Shown here: positions 8,766 to 17,523 of the stretch, piece by piece
Layout of the letters: each line of letters opens with the position of its first letter
Numbering within the stretch: the first letter of the stretch is position 1
Source: Pseudomonadota bacterium
GTDB taxonomy: Bacteria > Pseudomonadota > Alphaproteobacteria > Acetobacterales > Acetobacteraceae
Assembly (NCBI GenBank): GCA_021808315.1
Contig: JAKBBY010000007.1
Coordinates: 1-39,014 of the forward strand
Reading direction: 5' to 3'
DNA length: 39,014 nucleotides
Translations under genes and position numbers: made by a program
Notes under the pieces: generated by a model
The model's input: the letters and a program-made list of their open reading frames with translations, nothing else
Told to the model about the DNA's origin: nothing
Database searches by the model: none

Positions 8766-10475
8766 ATGCGCTCTGATCATGTCAAGAAAATTCGCCACTG
8801 GCTGCAAGAACGCGGCTTGCAAGGCTTCATCCAGCCGCGCAACGACGAGTTTTTGGGCGAATATGTGCCGGACTCCGATGCGCGCTTGGCTTGGCTCACC
8901 GGCTTCACCGGCAGTGCCGGGCTCGCCATCGTGCTCGCGGACCAGGCGGCCGTGTTTTCCGATGGCCGCTACACGATTCAACTGGCCGAGCAGACCGATC
9001 CGGCCATTTGGCAGCGTCTGCACATGATCGAAACCAAACCGGAAGCCTGGCTCGCGGCCCATGCGCCCACCGGTGCGCGCATCGGCTATGACCCATGGTT
9101 GATGAGCGCCAATGCCGTCGCCGCATTGAGCGATGCTGGGGTGGTGATGGTGCCCAGCGAAAACCCGATTGACGTGTTTTGGCATGATCGCCCCCCCGCG
9201 CCGATGGCCAAGGCGCAGCCGCATCCGCTGCGCTATGCGGGCGAATCCGCCGTGGAGAAACGCGCCCGAATCGGCGCGGCCATTGCCGCCAGCGGTGCCG
9301 ATGCCGCCCTGTTGACCGATCCGCATGCGGTGGCTTGGTTGCTGAATTTGCGTGGCGGCGATTTGCCGCACACCCCGCTGGCCCTGGCCACCGCTTTGCT
9401 CCGGCGCGATGGCAGCGCCTTGCTGTTCATCGCGCCCGAAAAAATCGATGCCTCAGTCGCGGCCCATCTTGGCCCTGAGGTGGAGGTCGTGGCGCGCAAC
9501 GCCATGGCCCAGGCGCTCGGCACCCTGCGCGGCAAGCGCGTCGTGCTCGACCCGGCGACCGCGCCGATCCGCTACACCCAAATGCTCGGCGATATGGGCG
9601 TCATCACCGTGTCTGGCGACGATCCATGCGTGCTGCCCCGCGCGCTGAAAAACCCGGTCGAACAGGAGGGGGCGCGCGCCGCCCATCGGCGCGACGCGCT
9701 GGCGATGACGCGCTTTATCGCCTGGTTCACCCGCGAAGCGCCGCGCGGCGATCTCGATGAATTATCCGCCGCCGCAAAATTGCGGGAATTCCGCGCCCAA
9801 GCCCCCGAATTTCGTGCCGAGAGTTTCGCGCCGATCTCCGGTGCCGGCGAACATGGCGCGGTGATCCATTACAGCGCCACCCCCGCCAGCAATCGGCCCA
9901 TCAAGCCCAACGAGCTTTATTTGATCGATAGTGGCGGCCAATATCCCGATGGCACGACCGATATTACCCGCACCCTCTGGACCGGGCCGGATGCGCCGCC
10001 GCCCGACATTATCGAGCGTTACACACGGGTGCTCGCCGGGCATATTGCCATTGCCCGTGCGGTGTTCCCCGAAGGCACCACCGGCCCGCAGCTTGATGCC
10101 CTGGCGCGCGCGCCGCTTTGGGACGTCGGGTTGGATTTCGATCACGGCACCGGCCATGGCGTCGGCTCCTATCTCTCGGTGCATGAAGGCCCCGTCGGCA
10201 TCAGCCGTGCGGGCAAGCCAGTGGCGTTGCAGCCCGGCATGATCCTCTCTGACGAGCCAGGCTTTTACCAGGAAGGGGCCTATGGCATTCGCATCGAAAA
10301 TCTGCTGCTCGTCAAACACTGCACCAAATTTTCCACCCCGCGCCGCTTTTTGAATTTTGAAACCCTCACGCTGGTTCCCTATGATGACCGCCTGATCGAT
10401 CTATCGCTCCTGGATCGGCCCTCCCAGGCTTGGCTCGCCGATTACCAAGCACAGGTGCGCGCTTTGATCGGCTAG
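8766..10475 (+). CDS. pepP: Xaa-Pro aminopeptidase (aminopeptidase P, M24B)
   Basis: Cytosolic metalloprotease that removes an N-terminal residue preceding proline. At 569 residues it has the three-domain form like eukaryotic APP1: two creatinase-like N-terminal domains (about 1-150 and 155-300) and a pita-bread catalytic domain (about 310-510). The metal ligands are visible: Asp in YLIDSGGQY (about 388), Asp in GTTDITRTLW (about 399), His in DHGTGHGVGSY (about 462), Glu in SDEPGFY (about 496) and Glu in IRIENLLLV (about 511). A C-terminal extension follows, as in APP1-type enzymes. AAGGGA stands before the ATG. Confidence 0.93.
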   Translation: MRSDHVKKIRHWLQERGLQGFIQPRNDEFLGEYVPDSDARLAWLTGFTGSAGLAIVLADQAAVFSDGRYTIQLAEQTDPAIWQRLHMIETKPEAWLAAHAPTGARIGYDPWLMSANAVAALSDAGVVMVPSENPIDVFWHDRPPAPMAKAQPHPLRYAGESAVEKRARIGAAIAASGADAALLTDPHAVAWLLNLRGGDLPHTPLALATALLRRDGSALLFIAPEKIDASVAAHLGPEVEVVARNAMAQALGTLRGKRVVLDPATAPIRYTQMLGDMGVITVSGDDPCVLPRALKNPVEQEGARAAHRRDALAMTRFIAWFTREAPRGDLDELSAAAKLREFRAQAPEFRAESFAPISGAGEHGAVIHYSATPASNRPIKPNELYLIDSGGQYPDGTTDITRTLWTGPDAPPPDIIERYTRVLAGHIAIARAVFPEGTTGPQLDALARAPLWDVGLDFDHGTGHGVGSYLSVHEGPVGISRAGKPVALQPGMILSDEPGFYQEGAYGIRIENLLLVKHCTKFSTPRRFLNFETLTLVPYDDRLIDLSLLDRPSQAWLADYQAQVRALIG

Positions 10476-10571
10476 ACCCTGATCGGCGAGCACGCCAATT
10501 GGATAGCAGCTTGGTCACCGATCGCGGGTCGCCGGATTGGCAAGCGCGCTGCCTTGCGGCAACATCGTCCC

Positions 10572-11120
10572 ATGCGATTATTCGTCGCCTTGGATTTGCC
10601 GTGGGAGATCAAGCAGGCGCTCGCCGCGCTCGCGATAAATCTGAGCGGTGCGCGCTGGGTGCCCGCGCAGAACATGCATCTCACGCTCCGCTTCATCGGC
10701 GAAGCCAACCGGCTGCAAGCCGAAGAGATCGATCACGCTTTGGCCGCCGTGCGCGCCCGTGGCTTCGAATTAACGCTCGCGGGCGCGGGCTGGTTTGAAA
10801 AGGCGGGCCGGGCCAACACGCTCTATATTGGCGTGGTGCGTAACGAGGCGTTGCTGCATTTGCAAGCCAAAATCGAAACCGCATTGCGGCGCGCAGGCCT
10901 TACCGCCGAACGGCGGCGCTTCGCCCCGCATGTCACGCTGGCGCGGATGGATCAGCCGGTCACGCCGCGCCTCGTTGAATTTGTCCAGGCGCGCAACCTC
11001 TATCGCTCACCGCCCATCCCAATTGAGCATATCACGTTGTTCAGCTCGCATCTCGGCGGCGATGTCCCTGATTACACTGCCGAAATGGATTATGCGCTGA
11101 CACCCCCCACGCCAATCTGA
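10572..11120 (+). CDS. thpR: RNA 2',3'-cyclic phosphodiesterase (2H family)
   Basis: 2H phosphoesterase of the ThpR/LigT family, which opens 2',3'-cyclic phosphates on RNA ends. The 182-residue protein starts MRLFVALDLP, the typical beginning, and has both HxTx motifs: HLTL at His36 and HVTL at His120. I start it at 10572 since the six upstream in-frame codons are not family-like. It lies 96 bases after the aminopeptidase gene and converges with the thioesterase gene, with only eight bases between stops. Confidence 0.92.
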   Translation: MRLFVALDLPWEIKQALAALAINLSGARWVPAQNMHLTLRFIGEANRLQAEEIDHALAAVRARGFELTLAGAGWFEKAGRANTLYIGVVRNEALLHLQAKIETALRRAGLTAERRRFAPHVTLARMDQPVTPRLVEFVQARNLYRSPPIPIEHITLFSSHLGGDVPDYTAEMDYALTPPTPI

Positions 11121-11128
11121 ACGTCAGC

Positions 11129-11581
11129 CTAAATTTCGGCCTGAGCCGCATCAATCACCCGCGAATGGCCGCGAAACTGCGCAATTGTGCGCCGCCCGCC
11201 CGGTGTCTCGGCGGTCACCACCACGTCATAAATCCCGTTGCGGCCAAAGCGCTCAAGCTCGGTCGCGCGCGCCTCCAGCACATCGCCGATCCGCGCCGGA
11301 GCAAGGTAGGTGATCGCGCAATGCGCCGCCACCGCATCATCGCCGTGGGAATTACAGGCAAACGCAAAAGCACTATCGGCGAGCGCAAAAATAAACCCGC
11401 CATGGCAGGTGCCATGGCCGTTCAACATCGCGCCGGTAATCGTCAGGCGCAGCGTCGCTGCCCCCGGCGCAATCGCCTGTAAAACCATCCCCAACCCGGT
11501 CGTGGCCGCGTCCGCAGCCAGCATCCGCGCCGCCCGACTCTCGGCCAGATGTTGCGCTGCAATAATTAGAGTTTCATGCAT
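11129..11581 (-). CDS. PaaI-family hotdog-fold acyl-CoA thioesterase
   Basis: Hotdog thioesterase likely to hydrolyse aryl- or acyl-CoA; the PaaI family clears phenylacetyl-CoA intermediates. The signature NGHGTCHGGFIFALADSAFAF has the conserved His-Gly-Gly and the catalytic Asp. Start at 11581 is favoured because AAGGA lies seven bases upstream; the ATG at 11599 overlaps that site and lacks one. No phenylacetate genes lie next to it, so the substrate is open. Confidence 0.87.
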   Translation of the reverse strand: MHETLIIAAQHLAESRAARMLAADAATTGLGMVLQAIAPGAATLRLTITGAMLNGHGTCHGGFIFALADSAFAFACNSHGDDAVAAHCAITYLAPARIGDVLEARATELERFGRNGIYDVVVTAETPGGRRTIAQFRGHSRVIDAAQAEI

Positions 11582-11704
11582 ATATCGATCCTTATGCAAA
11601 TAGGTTGACTCAGCCCCTTGCCGTTTACGTAGCTTGTGGCATTATTGTGCCGGGGCCAAACAAGACCCTGCGCGCAACACGCACAGTATTGAGGGGAGTG
11701 AAGA

Positions 11705-12946
11705 ATGTCCAAACCCAACATCAAGCGGGGGGCTGGAATCGCATTGGCAGCGATTTTGGCGGCCAGCGTTTCCACCGTCGCGGTTCAGGCCGCGCAGAAG
11801 CCGATCGTCATCGGCGTTACCGCTGAAATGGCAACCATTCCGGGCAAGGCGATTGCCAATGGCGCAACCTTGGCCGTCCAGCAAATCAACGCGGCGGGCG
11901 GCATTAATGGTCGGCCGATCAAGCTGATCATCGAAGATAATCACGTCTCCACCACCGATGCGATCCGCTCGTTCCAGCGGATGACCCGCCAGGATCACGC
12001 GGTTGCGATTCTTGGTGCGTTTACCAGCGAAGTTGCCTTGGCGCTCGAACCCTGGTCAGCCCGCCTCCATGAACCGTTCCTGATCACCGGTGCGGCCTCT
12101 AACAAGCTTGCTGAATATGTCCATGCTGATTATGCGCAGCGGAAATATATCTTCCATGCCTATCTGCCCGCCGCCTATCTGGCGCAAGCAGTTTGCGATT
12201 CAACCAAGGATTTGCTGGTGCCGATGCATATGACCACCGCCGTGGTGCTCAGCGAAGACGCCGCATGGACCAAGCCACTTGATGCTGGCTACGATAAATG
12301 CCTGCCCAAAGTCGGCGTCAAAGTTTTGGATAATATCCGCTTTGATCCCAACACCACCGATTTCACCCCGATTTATCAAAAAATCGAGGCGATGCATCCG
12401 GCCATGATCATGGCGGGCTGGGCGCATGTCGGTGTGCAACCTACGGTGCAATGGGCCGAACAAAAAGTGCCGGTCGCCCTGGTTGGCATCAACGCGCAAG
12501 CCGGGTCTTCGCTGTTCTGGAAAGCCACCAACGGCGCGACCGAAGGGGTGCTCACCGGCAACACGTCTGCTCCCGGCGTCGCGATCACGCCGAAAACCAT
12601 CCCGTTCACGAACGCCTACAGCAAAGAATTTGGCTCGGAGCCTGCCTATTCGGCCTACTCGACCTATGATGCGATGTATGCGCTCGCGGATGCGATCAAG
12701 CGGGAAAAATCAACCAAGCCCAACGCCATCGTGGCTGGATTGGAAAAAACCGATATGGTCGGCACCCAAGGTCGCCTCGAATTCCAAGGCAAAGCGGCCA
12801 AATTCACCCATGCACTGCGCTATGGCCCCGGCTATATCACCGGTGTTGCCATTCAATGGCAAAATGGCGTGCAAAAATGCGTCTGGCCGTTGAAATTAGC
12901 CAATGCCAAGGTGGTTTTCCCCTCCTTCGTCACCGCAACGAAATAA
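11705..12946 (+). CDS. Liv-type ABC transporter periplasmic binding protein (system 1)
   Basis: Type I periplasmic binding protein of the branched-chain amino acid/amide family (HAAT). The signal peptide spans about residues 1-30, with a hydrophobic core GIALAAILAASVSTVAVQA. The mature start QKPIVIGVTAEMATIPGKAIANGA and AAGGINGRPIKLIIEDNHV match the family. Length is 413 residues. GAGGGGAGTG precedes the ATG. It heads the operon with livH, livM and a fused ATPase. The ligand cannot be read from sequence; nearby MFS, MaoC and thioesterase genes make an organic or aromatic acid as likely as leucine (inference). Confidence 0.88.
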   Translation: MSKPNIKRGAGIALAAILAASVSTVAVQAAQKPIVIGVTAEMATIPGKAIANGATLAVQQINAAGGINGRPIKLIIEDNHVSTTDAIRSFQRMTRQDHAVAILGAFTSEVALALEPWSARLHEPFLITGAASNKLAEYVHADYAQRKYIFHAYLPAAYLAQAVCDSTKDLLVPMHMTTAVVLSEDAAWTKPLDAGYDKCLPKVGVKVLDNIRFDPNTTDFTPIYQKIEAMHPAMIMAGWAHVGVQPTVQWAEQKVPVALVGINAQAGSSLFWKATNGATEGVLTGNTSAPGVAITPKTIPFTNAYSKEFGSEPAYSAYSTYDAMYALADAIKREKSTKPNAIVAGLEKTDMVGTQGRLEFQGKAAKFTHALRYGPGYITGVAIQWQNGVQKCVWPLKLANAKVVFPSFVTATK

Positions 12947-12959
12947 GAATGTACAGATA

Positions 12960-12987
12960 CCGGCCGGATGTTTACGCACCCGGCCGG
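12960..12987 (+). repeat. Intercistronic hairpin from a repeated palindrome
   Basis: CCGGCCGG occurs at 12960-12967 and 12980-12987; the motif is self-complementary, so the copies pair as an 8-bp GC stem with a 12-base loop. Each copy is part of a 14-base direct repeat CCGGCCGGATGTTT (12960-12973 and 12980-12993). It stands between the binding-protein stop and the livH start, a place where hairpins stabilise binding-protein mRNA or partly stop transcription. Confidence 0.7.
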
Positions 12988-13020
12988 ATGTTTGTAACGT
13001 TCCGTTAGGAGCGAAATCTT

Positions 13021-13896
13021 TTGCTCGCGCTACAGATTCTTATCGATGGTTTCGCGATTAGCACGCTCTACGCGTTGGGGGCGCTTGGTTTTACCTTGAT
13101 CTTCGGGGTGAGTGGCGTGCTCAATCTGGCCCATGGCGGTTTGCTTGTCGTCTCGGCCATGGCGGCTTGGTATGTCGGCACCGCGCTTGGCGCCAATGCC
13201 TGGGTCAGCGCGGGCGTTGGCATCGGTGCGGGCCTCGCGGTCACGCTGGTCACCTATGGCGCGGTGGTGCGCCCGGTGCAGCGCTCGCGGGCGATTCCCG
13301 GCGCTGAGCGCGAACTTTTCGTGCTCACCGCAACCTTGTTATGGGGGGTGATGCTGCAAGAACTGCTCGATTACTGGTTTTCTGATACGCCGGTGGCGGT
13401 CAAACCGCTGCTCTCCGGCACGGTCAATTTTCTCGGTGTGCGCACGCCGATCAATGAATTTCTCACCGCCGCGATCGCCTGGGCGGTCATGGGTTTGCTC
13501 TGGCTGTTAGTCAATCGCACCGATATCGGCAAAAGACTACGCGCCACCGCGATCAATCCACGCGCTCTCACGCTCCTCGGCTTCGATTTGGAGCGTATTT
13601 ATCTGGTCGCTTGGCTTATTTATGGCCTGCTCGCCGGTATCGCTGGCGTATTGATCGGCAGCTTTTTAGGCTCCGGCTCTAGCTATATTGCCGGCCTCAC
13701 CGGCAGCGCCTTCACTATCGTCGTGCTCGGTGGTCTCGGTTCGGTTTCGGGCACCCTCATCGCCGCTTATGTCGTGGGGTATATCGAAACACTCACGGCC
13801 TATCTGATATCGCCCGCCTTGCGCGAAGTGCCCGCGTTGTTATTGCTCATCGCTGTGATGTATGTGCGCCCGCAGGGCCTCTTGGGCAAACGCTGA
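13021..13896 (+). CDS. livH: Liv-type ABC transporter permease LivH (system 1)
   Basis: Inner-membrane permease that pairs with LivM. The 291 residues are mostly hydrophobic, with the family's N-terminal TLYALGALGFTLIFGVSGVLNLAHGG and C-terminal GGLGSVSGTLIAAYVVGYIE. It starts with TTG at 13021, supported by TTAGGAG upstream and by alignment with the normal LivH beginning. The stop TGA shares its A with the livM ATG (13896), so the two are coupled. Confidence 0.93.
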   Translation: MLALQILIDGFAISTLYALGALGFTLIFGVSGVLNLAHGGLLVVSAMAAWYVGTALGANAWVSAGVGIGAGLAVTLVTYGAVVRPVQRSRAIPGAERELFVLTATLLWGVMLQELLDYWFSDTPVAVKPLLSGTVNFLGVRTPINEFLTAAIAWAVMGLLWLLVNRTDIGKRLRATAINPRALTLLGFDLERIYLVAWLIYGLLAGIAGVLIGSFLGSGSSYIAGLTGSAFTIVVLGGLGSVSGTLIAAYVVGYIETLTAYLISPALREVPALLLLIAVMYVRPQGLLGKR

Positions 13897-14816
13897 TGCA
13901 GGCGTTCAAAACCCGAAATATTCTGATCCTCGCTGCCATTCTCGCGATTTTAGTCATCCTGCCTTTCGGCGCGGGCAGCTATGTGCTGGGCGTGCTCACC
14001 ACCGCTTTTTACTTCGCGGTGTTCGCCATGTCATGGGATTTGCTATTTGGCTATGCGGGCGAAGTGAATTTCGGCCCCACCTTCCTGATCGGTCTTGGGG
14101 CGTATGGCGCGGGCATCGGCAATGCTTTGCTCGGCATGCCATTGCCGATTGCGGTGTTGTTCGGCACAGCCGCCGCTGTGATTGGCGGTGTCGCCCTCGC
14201 GATTCCGGCACTAAAACTCAGCGGCCCCTATCTCGGATTGATCACGCTGGTCGCCGTTTTGCTCTTGCAACAAGCCATCGTGATTTTTGCGGGCGTCTCC
14301 GGTGGTGAAATCGGCCTGTCCGTTCCGTCGGTTCTCTCGATCAGCAGCAAAATCAATTACGCCTATGCGCTGATTTTCATGATTATCAGTGGCGCCATTC
14401 TGCTCACCATCGCCCGGTCCTCGCTCGGCATGATTCTGCAAGCCGCCGGGCAAGATCGCGTCGCCGCCGCTGCGCTCGGTTTTGATGTCACCCGGCATAA
14501 AATTCTCGCCTTCGCGGTTTCGGCCTTTTTCTCCGGCCTCGCGGGCGCGTTGCTGGTGTTTTATCTCGGCACCGCCTCGGTCAATGCCGTGGTCGATCTT
14601 GCCATCGGCATTCGGGTGATTATCGCCGCTGTCATGGGCGGTCGGCGCACGATCATCGGCGGTGCGATCGGCGCAATTTTCCTGATTGTCGCTGCCGAAC
14701 TCCTCAGGCCCCTTGGGCAACTTTCCTCCTTCGTCGTGGCCTTGATGGCGCTGGGCGTCATCATGTTTTTCCCCGATGGTCTGCTGGGGATGATCGCGGC
14801 ACGGCGCCGCTCATGA
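13896..14816 (+). CDS. livM: Liv-type ABC transporter permease LivM (system 1)
   Basis: Second membrane subunit of the importer, 306 residues. The LivM hallmark SWDLLFGYAGEVNFGPTFLIGLGAYG appears near 45-70, then AIPALKLSGPYLGLITL and the EAA-like region DVTRHKILAFAVSAFFSGLAGALL. It ends in LIVAAELLRPLG and a terminal hydrophobic helix. It overlaps livH by one base and the ATPase gene by four (ATGA). Confidence 0.93.
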   Translation: MQAFKTRNILILAAILAILVILPFGAGSYVLGVLTTAFYFAVFAMSWDLLFGYAGEVNFGPTFLIGLGAYGAGIGNALLGMPLPIAVLFGTAAAVIGGVALAIPALKLSGPYLGLITLVAVLLLQQAIVIFAGVSGGEIGLSVPSVLSISSKINYAYALIFMIISGAILLTIARSSLGMILQAAGQDRVAAAALGFDVTRHKILAFAVSAFFSGLAGALLVFYLGTASVNAVVDLAIGIRVIIAAVMGGRRTIIGGAIGAIFLIVAAELLRPLGQLSSFVVALMALGVIMFFPDGLLGMIAARRRS

Positions 14817-16285
14817 AGGAAGCAACACCACGCTTGGTGGTTGAAGGCCTGTCCAAGCGATTTGGCGGGCTGGTCGCGGTCAAATCGCTCGATTTTTCGC
14901 TCTATGGCGGCGAAATTCTCGGGCTGATCGGCCCCAATGGCTCGGGCAAATCCACCGCCATGCAAATGGTCATGGGCGTGGTTAAACCCACCGCCGGGCG
15001 GATTTTGCTCGATGGGGTCGATCAGGCTGGTCGGCCAACCCATCAAATCGCGCGGGCCGGTGTCGGCCTCGTGTTTCAACATGCCCGCCCGTTGCGCCTG
15101 CAAACCGTGCTGCAAAATATCCTGCTCGGCCTATTGCCCGATAGTCTCACCCGGCTGCGCCCGCCCCCCGGCGCACTGGATCGGGCGCGCGAAATCGCCA
15201 CACTCTGCGGCCTCGATAAAGTGCTGGACCGCACGCCGGCGAGCCTGCCATTCGCCGATTTACGCCGCATGGAAATGGCCAAAGTGATGGCGCGGGATCC
15301 GCGCGTGGTCCTGGTCGATGAACCGTTCGCCGGCCTTGCGCGCGATGAAGTCGAAGATTTCGCAGCCCTGATCAGAGCTTTTCGCGATCAAGGCCGCGCA
15401 GTGATGCTGGTCGATCACAATGTCAAAAGCATCGCCGCCCTCGCCGACCGCGTGCTGGCACTTTATCTCGGCGAGAAAATCGCCGAAGGCACGCCCGATC
15501 ATGTGATGCGCGATGAAACCGTCCGCCGCGTTTATATTGGCGGTGCCATCGAAACCCATGAGCGCCCCGAAGCCGAGATTAACGCGCATCAAGTGCTGCT
15601 CGATGTTGCTGATCTCAGCGTATTTTACGGCAAAGCCCAGGCCCTCGATCAGATCTCGCTGAAAGTGCATCAAGGCGAGTTCGTCTCGGTCGTCGGGCTC
15701 AACGGCGCGGGCAAAACCTCGCTGTTTAACGCCATGTCCGGCCTTGTTCCCCATCAAGGCACGATCAGTTGGGATGGCGAAATCCGCCGCAAAGCCGACC
15801 CCGCGGCCATCGCTCGCGCGGGTTTGGTGCAGTGCGCTGAGACGCGCGAATTGCTGGGCACCATGAGTGTTGCCGATAATCTCGATTTGGCAGCGCAACG
15901 GCTGCCCGTCGCCGAACAAAAATCGCGGCAAGATTGGCTCTTTGGATTATTCCCAATCCTCAAATCCCGGCGCGCGCAGCAAGCCCGCACCCTGTCGGGC
16001 GGCGAACAGCAAATGCTCGCCATCGCCCGCGCCTTGATGATGAAGCCGCGCCTGCTGATCCTTGATGAACCAACATTGGGCCTAGCGCCTGTCATCCTCG
16101 CCCAATTATCGGATGCCTTGCGGGTGCTGCGCGAAACCACGGACATCACGCTGCTCCTGGGCGAGCAGAATATTACCTTTGCATTGCCCCATGCGGATCG
16201 CGTTTATTTGATCGAACATGGGCGGTTGGTTTGGCAGGGCACACCGGCCCGATTCGCCGAGGAGGCAGGAAAAAACTACCTATGA
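14813..16285 (+). CDS. Fused LivG-LivF dual ATP-binding protein (system 1)
   Basis: Both ATPases of a Liv-type importer in one 490-residue chain. The N-terminal LivG-like domain (about 1-245) has Walker A GPNGSGKS (40-47), Walker B VVLVDEPFAGL (about 165-175) and switch histidine in MLVDHN (about 200); its ABC signature is LPFADLRR (about 145) in place of the usual LSxGQ form. The C-terminal LivF-like domain (about 255-490) is canonical: GLNGAGKT (about 296-303), LSGGEQQM (about 394), LLILDEPTLGLAP and LGEQN. No stop or frameshift sits in the joint near residue 250. It overlaps livM by four bases and no other ATPase gene follows, so it probably serves as a self-contained pair. Confidence 0.93.
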   Translation: MKEATPRLVVEGLSKRFGGLVAVKSLDFSLYGGEILGLIGPNGSGKSTAMQMVMGVVKPTAGRILLDGVDQAGRPTHQIARAGVGLVFQHARPLRLQTVLQNILLGLLPDSLTRLRPPPGALDRAREIATLCGLDKVLDRTPASLPFADLRRMEMAKVMARDPRVVLVDEPFAGLARDEVEDFAALIRAFRDQGRAVMLVDHNVKSIAALADRVLALYLGEKIAEGTPDHVMRDETVRRVYIGGAIETHERPEAEINAHQVLLDVADLSVFYGKAQALDQISLKVHQGEFVSVVGLNGAGKTSLFNAMSGLVPHQGTISWDGEIRRKADPAAIARAGLVQCAETRELLGTMSVADNLDLAAQRLPVAEQKSRQDWLFGLFPILKSRRAQQARTLSGGEQQMLAIARALMMKPRLLILDEPTLGLAPVILAQLSDALRVLRETTDITLLLGEQNITFALPHADRVYLIEHGRLVWQGTPARFAEEAGKNYL

Positions 16286-16426
16286 TGCAATTCGTCTGTG
16301 TTGTTCAAGCAACGCTATCTTCAAAACTATGCATGTCCGCGCACGATATTGCACGTTCTTGCTTGAATGTCATAAAAACTCGTGTAATCGTTTCCGTATA
16401 AGTAAAATCTCAGGGGAGTTCGATCG

Positions 16427-17398
16427 ATGTCGAAGAATACCAAGTCCAAGCGTCCCTTTATTGCCCGCCTTGCGCTCGCCGTCGGTGCCGGTCTCGCCTG
16501 TTTTGGCCTCGCGGGTGTCGCCCAGGCCGGCGCACCGCTGCCCTATGACTTTCCAACACCGCCGCCCAACATCACCGTGGCGCAGTTCTACAACCAATTC
16601 TCTAGTGGCAGCAGTTTCTACACGGCAAATGGCACGGAAGTCGGCAACACCCATGTCGCGACCGATGTGCCGATTATCCGCATCGTTCACACTTTCTCGC
16701 CGATTGATGGCATGCTCCCGGGCGTGCAGGTGATCGAGCCTTATGTGGCGTTTCTCGGCAATACTGAAGTGGGCGGCGCATCCCTCTCGCGCAATAGCGG
16801 CTTCGCTGAACCGCTGCTCTCCGGATTCTTGAAAGTCTATAACGATCCAGCCGATGATCAGGTGGTCACGCTCGCCTACTTCTTCAGCCCGCCGACCGGC
16901 GCCTACAATCCGAACTATTTGTTAAATGCTGGGACGAATAATTATGTGAACAACTTCGAAGTGTTATATAGTCATATTGTCACCGGGACGCCAAAAACAC
17001 CCCACCTCGATTTTGATATCGCGCTCGATTCGTACATTTATAGCAATAATAACGGCGTTGACCCAAGCTCCGGTGGTCCTAAGATTGTTGAACATACAGA
17101 GCCAGTTGAGCAAATCCTTGCTTATCTGCCGTATTACTTTCATCCGCAAACCGGCGCATATGTTGGTCTGTCCTTTGAGCAAACATTTGGTGGGAAGCAG
17201 TATCTGACAATACCCAGCCTTCCATCATTCTACCGAGATACCGGCAACCGGAACGATGTCACCCAGGTCGGCCTCATCGCCGGTTCCTTCGTCTCCCCCA
17301 CCGTTGCGCTGCAAACCCAGTTGACCACCGATGTGCGCGTGCGCGGTGGCGTCAAAAATGACGTGACGTTCCTCGTGCAAGTCGCCAAGGTCTTTTAA
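16427..17398 (+). CDS. Secreted barrel-like protein, possibly Phenol_MetA_deg-type transporter
   Basis: A 323-residue exported protein. The signal peptide is clear (LALAVGAGLACFGLAGVAQA, cut near residue 34). The rest is rich in aromatic and alternating hydrophobic residues, with amphipathic strands and a terminal phenylalanine (VAKVF), as in outer-membrane beta-barrels; GFAEPLLSGFLKVYND resembles the Phenol_MetA_deg/transporter family. AGGGGAG precedes the ATG, and the 141-base gap after the ATPase gene probably holds its own promoter. The middle (about 16900-17220) is visibly AT-richer than its neighbours. Family assignment is from pattern memory and moderate. Confidence 0.65.
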   Translation: MSKNTKSKRPFIARLALAVGAGLACFGLAGVAQAGAPLPYDFPTPPPNITVAQFYNQFSSGSSFYTANGTEVGNTHVATDVPIIRIVHTFSPIDGMLPGVQVIEPYVAFLGNTEVGGASLSRNSGFAEPLLSGFLKVYNDPADDQVVTLAYFFSPPTGAYNPNYLLNAGTNNYVNNFEVLYSHIVTGTPKTPHLDFDIALDSYIYSNNNGVDPSSGGPKIVEHTEPVEQILAYLPYYFHPQTGAYVGLSFEQTFGGKQYLTIPSLPSFYRDTGNRNDVTQVGLIAGSFVSPTVALQTQLTTDVRVRGGVKNDVTFLVQVAKVF

Positions 17399-17410
17399 TT
17401 TTCATCCTGA

Positions 17411-17446
17411 ACCAGCCGACGGTCCGCTGGAGGACCGTCGGCTGGT
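17411..17446 (+). terminator. Perfect 15-bp hairpin after the barrel-like gene
   Basis: ACCAGCCGACGGTCC (17411-17425) pairs perfectly with GGACCGTCGGCTGGT (17432-17446) around GCTGGA. It starts 12 bases after the stop at 17398. No T-run follows on the plus strand, so it may protect the upstream mRNA 3' end or attenuate reading into the MFS gene rather than act as a classic terminator. Confidence 0.6.
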
Positions 17447-17523
17447 CACTCCCGGATCGCTGCTCTTCATAAGCCGTCCGCCTCAGCCATCACCGCCGCA
17501 TCATCACATCAGGAGGGTCGTCC

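Noticed and set aside
12960-12993. Repeat pair considered as a CRISPR or insertion duplication
   Set aside because: Only two copies 20 bases apart, with a self-complementary core and no cas genes or transposase; a hairpin explains it better.
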